DNA of 64,000 nucleotides, from NCBI GenBank assembly GCA_964615335.1, contig CAZTMT010000010.1:1-64000 (forward strand). Reading direction: 5' to 3'. The first letter of the stretch is position 1; each line of letters opens with the position of its first letter. The position numbers and the translations under genes are program-made. This DNA comes from HR10 sp964615335 (GTDB lineage: Bacteria > Acidobacteriota > Blastocatellia > HR10). Under the pieces are notes generated by a model that was given only the letters and a program-made list of their open reading frames with translations, was not told the DNA's origin and ran no database searches. Below are positions 1 to 7,319 of the stretch, piece by piece.

Positions 1-97
1 CCCGCTGGCGCGGGCTCGGGGATAATTGGGGACCTCGTTTCCTGGGGTTCCGCTGGCGCTTCACCCCAGGCTATTTTCTGCCGCCTGCTGCGGCAGG
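1..97. repeat. REP-like cluster of short hairpins
   Basis: The left edge holds several adjacent inverted repeats and no credible gene. An 8-bp stem joins 41-48 (cctggggt) to 63-70 (accccagg). A 7-bp stem joins 79-85 (ctgccgc) to 91-97 (gcggcag). A smaller GC hairpin lies at 1-14. Strings of short palindromes like these resemble the repetitive extragenic palindromes found between genes in several GC-rich phyla. Only one copy is visible here, so repetitiveness is inferred. Confidence 0.45.
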
Positions 98-138
98 CTC
101 TTTGAGAAATGAGGTTTGGTCTCAAACGGGATTTCGGC

Positions 139-167
139 TTGACACACATGCCTTGGGGCGCTACTCT
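139..167 (+). promoter_or_regulatory. Promoter of the B12 uptake operon
   Basis: A perfect -35 hexamer TTGACA at 139-144 is followed by a 17-bp spacer and TACTCT at 162-167, which keeps the key T1, A2 and T6 of a -10 box. The expected start near 174 lies just upstream of the cobalamin riboswitch, as it should for a riboswitch leader. Confidence 0.6.
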
Positions 168-187
168 TTGAGCCTTGCAGCTCTTTC

Positions 188-410
188 ACAGCGCGGCGGG
201 TGCCCGAAGGGCCTGCGGGCATGAGGGTCCTTCGGGAGAATAGGGAAGTCCGGTGAGAATCCGGCACGGCCCTCGCCACTGTGATGTCCCGCATGGTCAG
301 CACTCAGGCCACTGGTCGGAGACGACTGGGAAGGCGCTGACCTGCTCTCTCAGGGGCGCGCATCGCCTCGGGTGAGCCAGGGACTCAGTCAGGAGACCTG
401 CCCGCTCGCG
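188..410 (+). promoter_or_regulatory. Cobalamin riboswitch
   Basis: The leader contains hallmarks of the adenosylcobalamin riboswitch in the right order: a GGTGCCCGAAGG-like segment near 199, the core GGTGAGAATCCGGCACGG at 252-269, the highly conserved GCCACTGTGA at 275-284, and a closing GTCAGGAGACCTGCC near 388-402. It sits between a promoter and a complete btuFCD/btuB-like operon. When bound to cobalamin it would repress the operon. The ribosome binding site (about 429-435) lies about 25 bases past the aptamer, so control of translation is plausible, but the expression platform is not resolved. Boundaries are approximate. Confidence 0.93.
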
Positions 411-442
411 TGTGGCAGAAACTGGCGCGAGGTGACGCTGGG

Positions 443-1366
443 ATGCCAAAACCGACGCGAGTCCTTCTGGTTTTCCCCCTTTTGCTTTTCTCCCTTGAGG
501 CTTGTTCGCCTCTCCTTCCGCGCGAGAAGGCCTCCCGCTGGGGCGAGCAACAGATCGTCACCGATGAGATCGGTCGGCGCGTGGCGATCCCGCGAAATCC
601 TCAGCGCCTCATTTCGCTGGCTCCCAGTGTCACGGAGATGCTCTTTGCGCTGGGGCTGGGCGACCGTGTGGTCGGCGTGACGAGCTACTGCGATTATCCG
701 GACCAGGCGCGCGCCAAGGAGAAAGTGGGGGATGTGCTGACGCCCAGTTTGGAGCGCGTCCTGGCCTTGCGTCCGGATCTCGTGGTGGTCTCGACGGCGA
801 CGCAACTGGAGCGGTTTGCGCGTCGGCTCGATGCTCTGGGCATTCCCCTCTACGTCGTGGATGTCCGCCGGGTCGAGGATGTACTGGGTTCGCTTCGACA
901 TTTGGGGGAGATCACGGGGCATCAGGCGGAGGCAGAACGCCTTGTGCGCACGCTGCGCGCGCGGCTTGAGCGCGTGCGGGAGAAAGTTGCCCGACGACCG
1001 CGTCCGCGCGTTCTGCTGGTCATTCAGCGCCATCCGCTGATTGTTCCCGGGCGCGGCGCCTTCCTGACCGATCTCATCGAGCAGGCTGGGGGGGAATCCA
1101 TCACGGCGGATGCGGAGCATCCGTGGGCGCCCTATAGCCTGGAGACGGTTCTCGTTCGGGCTCCGGAGGTGATCATCCTGCCCGGGCGCGCGCGCTTTAC
1201 CGAGCGGCTCGCCGACATGCGCTGGCCCGAGCTTCAGCAGACGCCGGCCCTTCGTCAGGGGCGTGTCTATGCTATCCACGGGGATGTGCTCTTGCGTCCC
1301 GGCCCGCGACTCTTTGAAGGGCTGGAGGAGCTGGCGCGTGTTCTTCACCCGGAGGCCTTTCGATGA
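443..1366 (+). CDS. btuF: Cobalamin ABC transporter substrate-binding lipoprotein BtuF
   Basis: Periplasmic-side binding protein that delivers vitamin B12 to BtuCD. ATG at 443 is chosen because GAGGTGA lies 7 bases upstream and because it gives a clean lipoprotein signal: a short basic start, a hydrophobic run and a lipobox ending at Cys21 (SLEAC). An earlier ATG at 410 would overlap the riboswitch end. The mature protein (about 285 residues) has the class III periplasmic-binding fold signatures, including RLISLAPSVTEMLFALG and a central long-helix region, as in BtuF/FecB-type proteins. It is first in an operon behind a cobalamin riboswitch and overlaps btuC by 4 bases (ATGA), which makes the B12 assignment strong. 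Confidence 0.9.
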   Translation: MPKPTRVLLVFPLLLFSLEACSPLLPREKASRWGEQQIVTDEIGRRVAIPRNPQRLISLAPSVTEMLFALGLGDRVVGVTSYCDYPDQARAKEKVGDVLTPSLERVLALRPDLVVVSTATQLERFARRLDALGIPLYVVDVRRVEDVLGSLRHLGEITGHQAEAERLVRTLRARLERVREKVARRPRPRVLLVIQRHPLIVPGRGAFLTDLIEQAGGESITADAEHPWAPYSLETVLVRAPEVIILPGRARFTERLADMRWPELQQTPALRQGRVYAIHGDVLLRPGPRLFEGLEELARVLHPEAFR

Positions 1367-2487
1367 GCGGTTCGAATCGGGCGGGTCTTTCGGAGGATCG
1401 CGAAGCAGCGGGCCTGTATCCTCACGGGCATGGAGTCCGGAGAGGAACTTTCTCCGTCCTCCTGCGGCGGCTCTTTGAGCGCGGACCGGCCACGCCGAGA
1501 AAGGTCGGTCTCATCCTGGCGCCTCTGCTTGTGCTGCTGCTAGGTGTCACGCTGGTTGCGCTGCATCTGGGGAGTGAGCCGATTCCGCATGAGGCTCTCG
1601 GTCGCGTCCTCTGGGGGCATCTGTGGGGGCGCGCTGCGGAAGACCCCATCCTCGATGTGCTCGTGTGGCGGATTCGGGCTCCGCGCGTGATGCTCGGATT
1701 GGTGACGGGAGCGGCGCTCTCGGTCGCTGGTGTTCTGCTTCAGGCGCTTCTGCGAAATCCCCTGGCCGAGCCGTACGTGCTGGGCCTCTCCGGAGGAGCG
1801 GCTCTGGGAGCGATCCTGGCGCTCCTGGGTTTTGCGGCGGAGCCGCTTGTGCGTCCTCTCCTGGCCTTTCTGGGCGCTGCGGTGACAGCCGCGATCGTGT
1901 ATACGCTGAGTCGCAGCCGGGCGGGGATGTCCATCGAGCGCCTCATTCTGGCCGGAGTGATCCTGGCGACACTCTTGTGGTCGGCCATCGCGCTGGTGCT
2001 CGCTCTTGTTCCCGATCCTCAGTTGCGCGGGCTTGTCTTCTGGATGATGGGCGATCTCGGAGGAGGGGGGGATGGCCTTCTCCCCTTCGTGGGAGGGCTT
2101 GTCGGGGGAGCGATCGGGTGGGCGTATGCGCACGCGCGCGAGCTGAATCTGCTTTTAGTCGGAGAGGAAGACGCGCGCATCTTCGGCGTGGATGTGGAGC
2201 GGGTCAAGAGGACGATCTACCTGCTGGCCTCTGTGCTGACGGCTGCGGTCGTCTCGGTCTCCGGGGCGATCGGTTTTGTCGGGCTCCTCATACCGCATCT
2301 GGTGCGCCGACTCTGGGGAAGCGATCATCGTCTGGTGATCCCGGCCGCGGCGCTTCTGGGGGCGATCACTCTGATGCTGGCCGATGCGCTGGCGCGAACG
2401 GTGCTGGCTCCGCGCGAGCTGCCCGTGGGAGCGGTGACGGCGCTTCTGGGCGCGCCGCTTTTCCTTCTGCTTCTGCGGAGGGTGTGA
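1363..2487 (+). CDS. btuC: Cobalamin ABC transporter permease BtuC
   Basis: FecCD/BtuC-type inner-membrane permease of 374 residues. About 45 hydrophilic residues precede the first membrane helix, which is longer than usual, so the true start could be internal, although ATG overlaps the btuF stop (ATGA) as in coupled translation. Nine to ten hydrophobic segments follow. Family motifs include a GLSGGAALGAILALLG stretch after the second or third helix and a GFVGLLIPHLVRRLWG loop near the C-terminus, the region that contacts the ATPase. It forms the BtuC2D2 importer with the next gene. Confidence 0.92.
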   Translation: MSGSNRAGLSEDREAAGLYPHGHGVRRGTFSVLLRRLFERGPATPRKVGLILAPLLVLLLGVTLVALHLGSEPIPHEALGRVLWGHLWGRAAEDPILDVLVWRIRAPRVMLGLVTGAALSVAGVLLQALLRNPLAEPYVLGLSGGAALGAILALLGFAAEPLVRPLLAFLGAAVTAAIVYTLSRSRAGMSIERLILAGVILATLLWSAIALVLALVPDPQLRGLVFWMMGDLGGGGDGLLPFVGGLVGGAIGWAYAHARELNLLLVGEEDARIFGVDVERVKRTIYLLASVLTAAVVSVSGAIGFVGLLIPHLVRRLWGSDHRLVIPAAALLGAITLMLADALARTVLAPRELPVGAVTALLGAPLFLLLLRRV

Positions 2488-2490
2488 GCG

Positions 2491-3300
2491 ATGCTTCAGG
2501 CGTGTGATCTTGTGTTCGCCTATGATCGGACCCCTGTGCTTCAGGGCGTCACATTGAGCGTCTCGCCGGGAGAGATCCTCGCGCTTGTCGGACCCAACGG
2601 ATCGGGGAAGACGACGCTTCTGTGCCTTCTGCGCGGGCTCATGCGCCCGCAGCGGGGTGAGGTGCGATGGCAAGGGCGATCGCTCGCCGAGTTCTCGGCT
2701 CGCGAGCTGGCGCAGCAGTTCGGGTATGTCATGCAGGATCCGAAGATCGGTTTCCCCATGACTGTGCTCGAATATGTGCTGCAGGCGCGCTTCCCCTACG
2801 GGCGCGGGTTCGGATTTGAGAGCGAGGAGGATCTGCGCATCGCCTTCTGGGCCCTGGATCTGACGCGCACGCGACAGTTCACGGATCGATGGATCGGCGA
2901 GCTGTCCGGAGGCGAACGGCAGCGCGTCGTTCTGGCCCGCGCGCTCGCGGCTGAGCCGCGCGTGCTCCTTCTAGATGAGCCGACAGCCAATCTCGATCTT
3001 CGCTTTCAGGTCGAGATGCTCGCGCTGCTGCGGCAGCTCACTCGGGAGCGTGCTCTGGTCACGGTCTTCGTCGCGCATGAGCTGAATCTGGTTGCCGAAT
3101 TCGCCGATCGCGTCCTGGTGCTCCGGGCGGGACGTCCGATCGCCCTGGGTCCGCCCGAAGCCGCGCTGCGGGAGGAGATTCTGCGCGCGGCGTTCGAGGC
3201 GGATTTCCTCGTGGATCGCAATCCCATGAGCGGATTGCCGCGCATCACCGTCTCCGGCCAATCCGCCCAAGAGATGATCTCATCGCAGAGGAGGGGATGA
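2491..3300 (+). CDS. btuD: Cobalamin ABC transporter ATP-binding protein BtuD
   Basis: ATPase subunit of the B12 importer, 269 residues. Walker A is GPNGSGKTT (Lys40), the ABC signature is LSGGERQRV, Walker B is LLLDEPTANLDL, and the switch histidine is in VAHELNLV. The gene starts 3 bases after the btuC stop and its own stop overlaps the next ATG. It is slightly longer than E. coli BtuD because of a C-terminal tail of about 20 residues. The FecE/BtuD subfamily also serves iron-siderophore systems; the riboswitch upstream points to cobalamin. Confidence 0.92.
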   Translation: MLQACDLVFAYDRTPVLQGVTLSVSPGEILALVGPNGSGKTTLLCLLRGLMRPQRGEVRWQGRSLAEFSARELAQQFGYVMQDPKIGFPMTVLEYVLQARFPYGRGFGFESEEDLRIAFWALDLTRTRQFTDRWIGELSGGERQRVVLARALAAEPRVLLLDEPTANLDLRFQVEMLALLRQLTRERALVTVFVAHELNLVAEFADRVLVLRAGRPIALGPPEAALREEILRAAFEADFLVDRNPMSGLPRITVSGQSAQEMISSQRRG

Positions 3301-5813
3301 GGATGAACCGAAACGTGCTGGTGCGTGTGCTTCTGACCTTCATCGGGACTCTTCTGGGCATCACGGGAGGACTCTCTCTTTTCGCTTCGGACACGGCGGG
3401 GAGCTTCTTCGCGCGCGCGGCCTCGCAAGGGGAAGGGGTTTTGGAAGGGCGGATCACCGATCCTCATGGAGCTGTCGTCCCGGGAGCTTCTCTGACGCTC
3501 TTTCGAGAAGGGCGGCCCGTCGCGCGCGCCCGTTCCGATGAAGCCGGGCGATACCGATTCGCCGGATTGGCGAGCGGCCTCTACGGCCTTCGCGTGGAGC
3601 GAGAAGGGTTCGCCCCGCGGATGGTCTCGAACCTCTTTCTGACGGCCGGAGCCGTGCGCGTCCTGGATGTCGTGCTGGCGATCGGGCCGCTTCGGGAGGA
3701 GATCGTCGTGACGGCGACAGCGACCGAGGTCCCGCAGGCGCAACTTGGGGCATCGGTCGCCTCTCTGAGCGAGGAGGATTTTCAGCACCAGGCGAAGGGG
3801 CATGTCCTGGAGCTTCTCCGGCTCATTCCCGGCGCGCACATCGCGCAAACGGGGGGGCGCGGAGGGCAGACCAGCCTCTTCCTGCGCGGGGGCAACAGCA
3901 GCTTCACCAAAGTCCTGCTGGACGGAGCGCCGATCAATCAGATCGGCGGCTTCTTCGACTTCTCGACCCTCGTGGATGTGGGCGTTGAGCGCGTCGAAGT
4001 CATGCGCAATCCCAACAGCATCCTCTACGGATCGGATGCCGCAAGCGGCGTCATTCAGCTCTTCACGCAAAGAGGGCGCGAGCACGCGCGCATCCCCCTG
4101 TTCGGCTATCGCGTCGAAGGGGGGAGCTATCGCACCCTGTGGCAGCAGGCTTCTCTGCGCGGAGCCGCGCGCACGTTCGATTACGCCTCGAGTTTCAGCC
4201 GCTTCGACACGGACAATCACCTGCCCAATCACACGTATCACGACGGGACGTATGTCGGGAACTTCGGATGGCAGCCGAGCGTCACGTCGGAGATCCGACT
4301 GGTCCTGCGCCATACGGTGAGGGCGCTCGGCACTCCGAACGCGCTCGACTTCTATGGCATCCCCGATGATTCGGCCACGCGCGGGCGCGAGACCTATGTG
4401 AGCCTGAGCGGACGGCGCGCGACGCCTCGATGGCAGAATCAGATTCGGTTCTCTTCGGTGCATTCGTGGAGTCAGTTCACCAATCCCGCGCCGACGGGCG
4501 AGCCCTTCGATCCGTTCGGTTTCGGCCCCGTGTATCTGGGGGCCCCGGTGACCATCATCGGCGGGAACGGATTCCGCGTGAGCGGGCGCGCGATCCTGGA
4601 TTTCGGCGGAACGTATCCGCAGACGTTCGTGACCGACACGGTGCGGCAGGCGCTGCGCGCGCAATCGGATTGGCGCGCGGGCGAAGCCTTCGTGGGCACA
4701 TTCGGCTTTCAGTACGAGAACGAGCGGGGCTTCTCGGGCCAGAGGCGCGTCTCCCGAAACAACTTCAGCTATTTCGCGCAGGGGCAGTATAATCTGGCCG
4801 CTCGCCTGTTTGTGACAGCCGGTGTGGGCCTGGAGGATAACGCCGTGTTCGGACTCGAAGCCAATCCGCGCGTCTCGCTGGCTCTGCTGCTTCGGCGCGG
4901 GGAGACCTCGCGCTGGTGGAACGAGACGAAATGGCGATTCTACTTCGGCACCGGCATCAAGGAGCCGAATATCTTCCAGGAAAACTCCTCGCTCTTCGCC
5001 CTGCTTCGGGGACTGGGGCCTTCGGGCCAGGAGCTGATCACGCGGTTTCGGGTAGCACCCATTGGGCCGGAGCGGAATCGGAATTTCGACGTCGGTCTGG
5101 ATCAGAATTTCGGGCGGAATCGCGCGCGCCTCTCGCTCACCTACTTCCACAATCGGTTTCGCGATGTGATCGAGTTCGTCTCCCGTTCGGCGCTCCTGCA
5201 GTTGGGCATTCCGCAGGAGGTCGCGCAGGCGACGCCTTTCGGAGCCAATGTGAACGCGCAAACCTTTCGCGCCCGAGGGGTTGAGGTGGAGTTGCTGGCC
5301 GATCTCGGAGGCGGTGTGACGGTGCGCGGAAGCTACACGTATCTGGATGCGCGGGTTGTGCGCTCTTTCTCCAGCGATGCGCTGCGCCCTTCGATCAATC
5401 CGGCTTTCCCCGGGATTCCTATCGGCGCGTTCGCTCCGCTGCGCGGCGCGCGCCCGTTTCAGCGAGCGCCGCACACCGGCAGCGTGATCCTCACCTGGGC
5501 GCGTTCTCGCTGGAGTGCTGTTCTGGCGGGATCCTTCGTCAGCCGCCGCGATACGAGCACGTTCCTCTCAGACCCCTTCTTCGGCCCTTCGATGCTCCTG
5601 CCCAATCGCAATCTGAATCCGGGCTATCAGAAACTGGATGTGAGCGTGCAGTATCGGGTTCATGAACGCCTGACGCTGGTGAGCGTCGTCGAGAACGTGC
5701 TCAATCAGCGGTACACGGAAGTTTTCGGCTTCCCGGCGCCCAAACTCAATTTCCGAGCGGGCGCGCGGCTGAGCTGGGGAGGCGTCAACACCTGGCGCGA
5801 GATCTTTCGGTGA
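3297..5813 (+). CDS. TonB-dependent cobalamin receptor with N-terminal Ig-like regulatory domain
   Basis: Outer-membrane receptor of 838 residues, the predicted B12 gate. A signal peptide covers roughly residues 1-30. Residues about 45-125 form a carboxypeptidase-regulatory-like domain (EGRITDPHGAVVPGASLTL, then AGRYRFAGLASGLYGLRVE). A plug domain follows with SLFLRGGNSSFTKVLLDG and VERVEVMRNPNSILYGSDA, and the rest is a beta barrel ending near LNQRYTEVFGFPAPK. E. coli BtuB lacks the Ig-like domain; the fusion is typical of Oar-type receptors in Acidobacteriota and Bacteroidota. ATG at 3297 overlaps the btuD stop; ATG 3303 is an alternative. Specificity for B12 rests on the riboswitch and the btuFCD neighbours. 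Confidence 0.85.
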   Translation: MRMNRNVLVRVLLTFIGTLLGITGGLSLFASDTAGSFFARAASQGEGVLEGRITDPHGAVVPGASLTLFREGRPVARARSDEAGRYRFAGLASGLYGLRVEREGFAPRMVSNLFLTAGAVRVLDVVLAIGPLREEIVVTATATEVPQAQLGASVASLSEEDFQHQAKGHVLELLRLIPGAHIAQTGGRGGQTSLFLRGGNSSFTKVLLDGAPINQIGGFFDFSTLVDVGVERVEVMRNPNSILYGSDAASGVIQLFTQRGREHARIPLFGYRVEGGSYRTLWQQASLRGAARTFDYASSFSRFDTDNHLPNHTYHDGTYVGNFGWQPSVTSEIRLVLRHTVRALGTPNALDFYGIPDDSATRGRETYVSLSGRRATPRWQNQIRFSSVHSWSQFTNPAPTGEPFDPFGFGPVYLGAPVTIIGGNGFRVSGRAILDFGGTYPQTFVTDTVRQALRAQSDWRAGEAFVGTFGFQYENERGFSGQRRVSRNNFSYFAQGQYNLAARLFVTAGVGLEDNAVFGLEANPRVSLALLLRRGETSRWWNETKWRFYFGTGIKEPNIFQENSSLFALLRGLGPSGQELITRFRVAPIGPERNRNFDVGLDQNFGRNRARLSLTYFHNRFRDVIEFVSRSALLQLGIPQEVAQATPFGANVNAQTFRARGVEVELLADLGGGVTVRGSYTYLDARVVRSFSSDALRPSINPAFPGIPIGAFAPLRGARPFQRAPHTGSVILTWARSRWSAVLAGSFVSRRDTSTFLSDPFFGPSMLLPNRNLNPGYQKLDVSVQYRVHERLTLVSVVENVLNQRYTEVFGFPAPKLNFRAGARLSWGGVNTWREIFR

Positions 5814-5823
5814 AAGGAGTCCT

Positions 5824-6423
5824 ATGAAGCCGACCGAACGCATTCGGGAGCTGGCCCAGGAGTCTCTCGCCGTGAAGCGTCGTTTCTTCGAAGAGCAGGC
5901 CGAGGCGGTCGCCCGTGCGGCCGAGTTGATGATCGCGGCGCTCGCCGAGGGGCGGAAGATCCTCTTTTTCGGAAATGGGGGCAGCGCTGCCGATGCGCAG
6001 CATCTGGCCGCCGAGCTGGTCAATCGCTATGGTCGCGAGCGTCCGGCACTCGCTGCTCTGGCGCTCACGACGGATACTTCGATTCTCACCTCGATCGCCA
6101 ACGACACGACGTTCGAGGAAGTCTTCAGCCGGCAGATCGAAGCGCTCGGTCACGCGGGCGACGTCGCCGTGGCCATCAGCACCAGCGGGCGTTCGCCGAA
6201 CGTCGTGCGCGCGGTGGAGACCGCCCGACGTCTTGGCCTGCGCACGATCGGACTGCTCGGACGCGATGGAGGTCCTGTCGGGCAGCTCGTGGACGTGCCC
6301 CTCATCGTCCCCAGTGCGGAGACGCCGCGCATTCAGGAGGTGCATATTCTGATCGGCCACATCCTCTGCGACCTCATCGAGCAGGCGTTCGGCGAACGGG
6401 CGCCTCGTGAAAGCGCCTTCTGA
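5824..6423 (+). CDS. gmhA: Phosphoheptose isomerase (SIS domain)
   Basis: Converts sedoheptulose 7-phosphate to D-glycero-manno-heptose 7-phosphate, the first step toward LPS heptose, in the cytoplasm. The protein has 199 residues, the usual GmhA length. Diagnostic stretches are LFFGNGGSAADAQHLAAEL, AISTSGRSPNVVRAV and the C-terminal TPRIQEVHILIGHILCDLIE with the active-site histidine region. GGAG-type ribosome binding sequence (aaaggag) lies just upstream. It begins 10 bases after the btuB-like stop, so it is probably co-transcribed with the B12 uptake genes, which is an odd partnership. Its 3' end overlaps the convergent gene at 6374 by 50 bases. DiaA-like SIS proteins are related, but the HxxxGH-type end favours GmhA. 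Confidence 0.88.
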   Translation: MKPTERIRELAQESLAVKRRFFEEQAEAVARAAELMIAALAEGRKILFFGNGGSAADAQHLAAELVNRYGRERPALAALALTTDTSILTSIANDTTFEEVFSRQIEALGHAGDVAVAISTSGRSPNVVRAVETARRLGLRTIGLLGRDGGPVGQLVDVPLIVPSAETPRIQEVHILIGHILCDLIEQAFGERAPRESAF

Positions 6424-7303
6424 GAGTCGCGCGCGCGAGGGGTTCTGTCGGCACGGCCACATCCGCCCAGATCGGACGGTGATCGGAAGCTGTGACTTCC
6501 CGAACGACTCCGTGGCCGAGCACGCGCAGGTTTTGGACGTAGATCCAATCCAGAGTCATGCGGATGAGGAATCGCTGATACGTCCACGAAGATCCGGGAA
6601 GCGCCGGCTCAAATCCCGCTCGTCGTAACACCTCATCCAGGCGTCGGCGATCTCCTCGCGTGAGCGTGTTGAAGTCGCCCGCGATGATGCGATAGCTCGC
6701 CGGATGTCGCCGTGCGCTTTGAAGGACCGCCTCCAGCTGTCGGACCTTCAGCTCGCGAGGCACAAGAGCCTGGATGTGTACGGTGTACACGCGGATCGTC
6801 ACCGGGCCGATCTGCAGGGTCGCTCCGAGCGCAATGCGGGGCAGGTCATCGGCGCGACGCTCGTGCGGGATCACGAGACTCTCGATCTCCGCGAGAGGAT
6901 ATCGGCTGAGCAGGGCCAGACCGACCTCCCGATCTCCCTTTCTCCTGCCGGGAGCATAGACGTAGTTGTACGCCAGTTCCTGGGCCAGAAGGCGCGCCTG
7001 ACTTTGATGGCGATCCCGCACCACCTCCTGAAGGGCGATCACATCCGCGCGCGCCAGATCAGGATGCGTGCGAAAAGCCTCCCGTACGCGTTCGAGCTTT
7101 TTGCCCAAGTACACGTTGTAGCTCACGACGCGAATCGCCGAGGGCACATCGCCGGACCACCGGCTGAACTGCCCGCGCTCTTCCAGAGAGGGGGGCGCTG
7201 TCTGCGGTCGCGCCGCGGGCCATCCTCCGAGCACAAAGAGAAGTCCCGCGATCCCTGCGATCCGTCGTCGGAAACTGCTCCCTGAGGCTTTGCGCGACAT
7301 CAT
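6374..7303 (-). CDS. Secreted endonuclease/exonuclease/phosphatase family protein
   Basis: A 309-residue protein with a twin-Arg-poor, hydrophobic N-terminal signal or anchor (about residues 10-33), so it probably acts outside the cytoplasm. The EEP fold is shown by SYNVYLGKKLERV near the start of the domain, DVIALQEVVRD (metal-binding Glu), VYTVHIQ, IIAGDFNT (Asp/Asn pair) and the terminal SDHRPIWADV (Asp-His). All catalytic motifs look intact. Substrates in this superfamily range from DNA to phospholipids and inositol phosphates, so no specific reaction is assigned. It lies 16 bases after polX on the same strand, probably one transcript. Confidence 0.8.
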   Translation of the reverse strand: MMSRKASGSSFRRRIAGIAGLLFVLGGWPAARPQTAPPSLEERGQFSRWSGDVPSAIRVVSYNVYLGKKLERVREAFRTHPDLARADVIALQEVVRDRHQSQARLLAQELAYNYVYAPGRRKGDREVGLALLSRYPLAEIESLVIPHERRADDLPRIALGATLQIGPVTIRVYTVHIQALVPRELKVRQLEAVLQSARRHPASYRIIAGDFNTLTRGDRRRLDEVLRRAGFEPALPGSSWTYQRFLIRMTLDWIYVQNLRVLGHGVVREVTASDHRPIWADVAVPTEPLARATLRRRFHEAPVRRTPAR

Positions 7304-7319
7304 CCGGGCACGAGCCGAT

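Noticed and set aside
61..303. Minus-strand 80-codon reading frame at the left edge
   Set aside because: It lies across hairpin repeats, the promoter and the riboswitch and has no protein-like pattern.
410..442. Earlier ATG for btuF at 410
   Set aside because: It overlaps the riboswitch end, lacks a ribosome binding site and puts 11 residues before an otherwise perfect lipoprotein signal.
3006..5474. Long minus-strand reading frame (822 codons) opposite the btuB-like gene
   Set aside because: It is antisense to a well-recognised receptor and its Arg/Ala/Glu-rich translation matches no family, as expected of GC-rich shadow frames.
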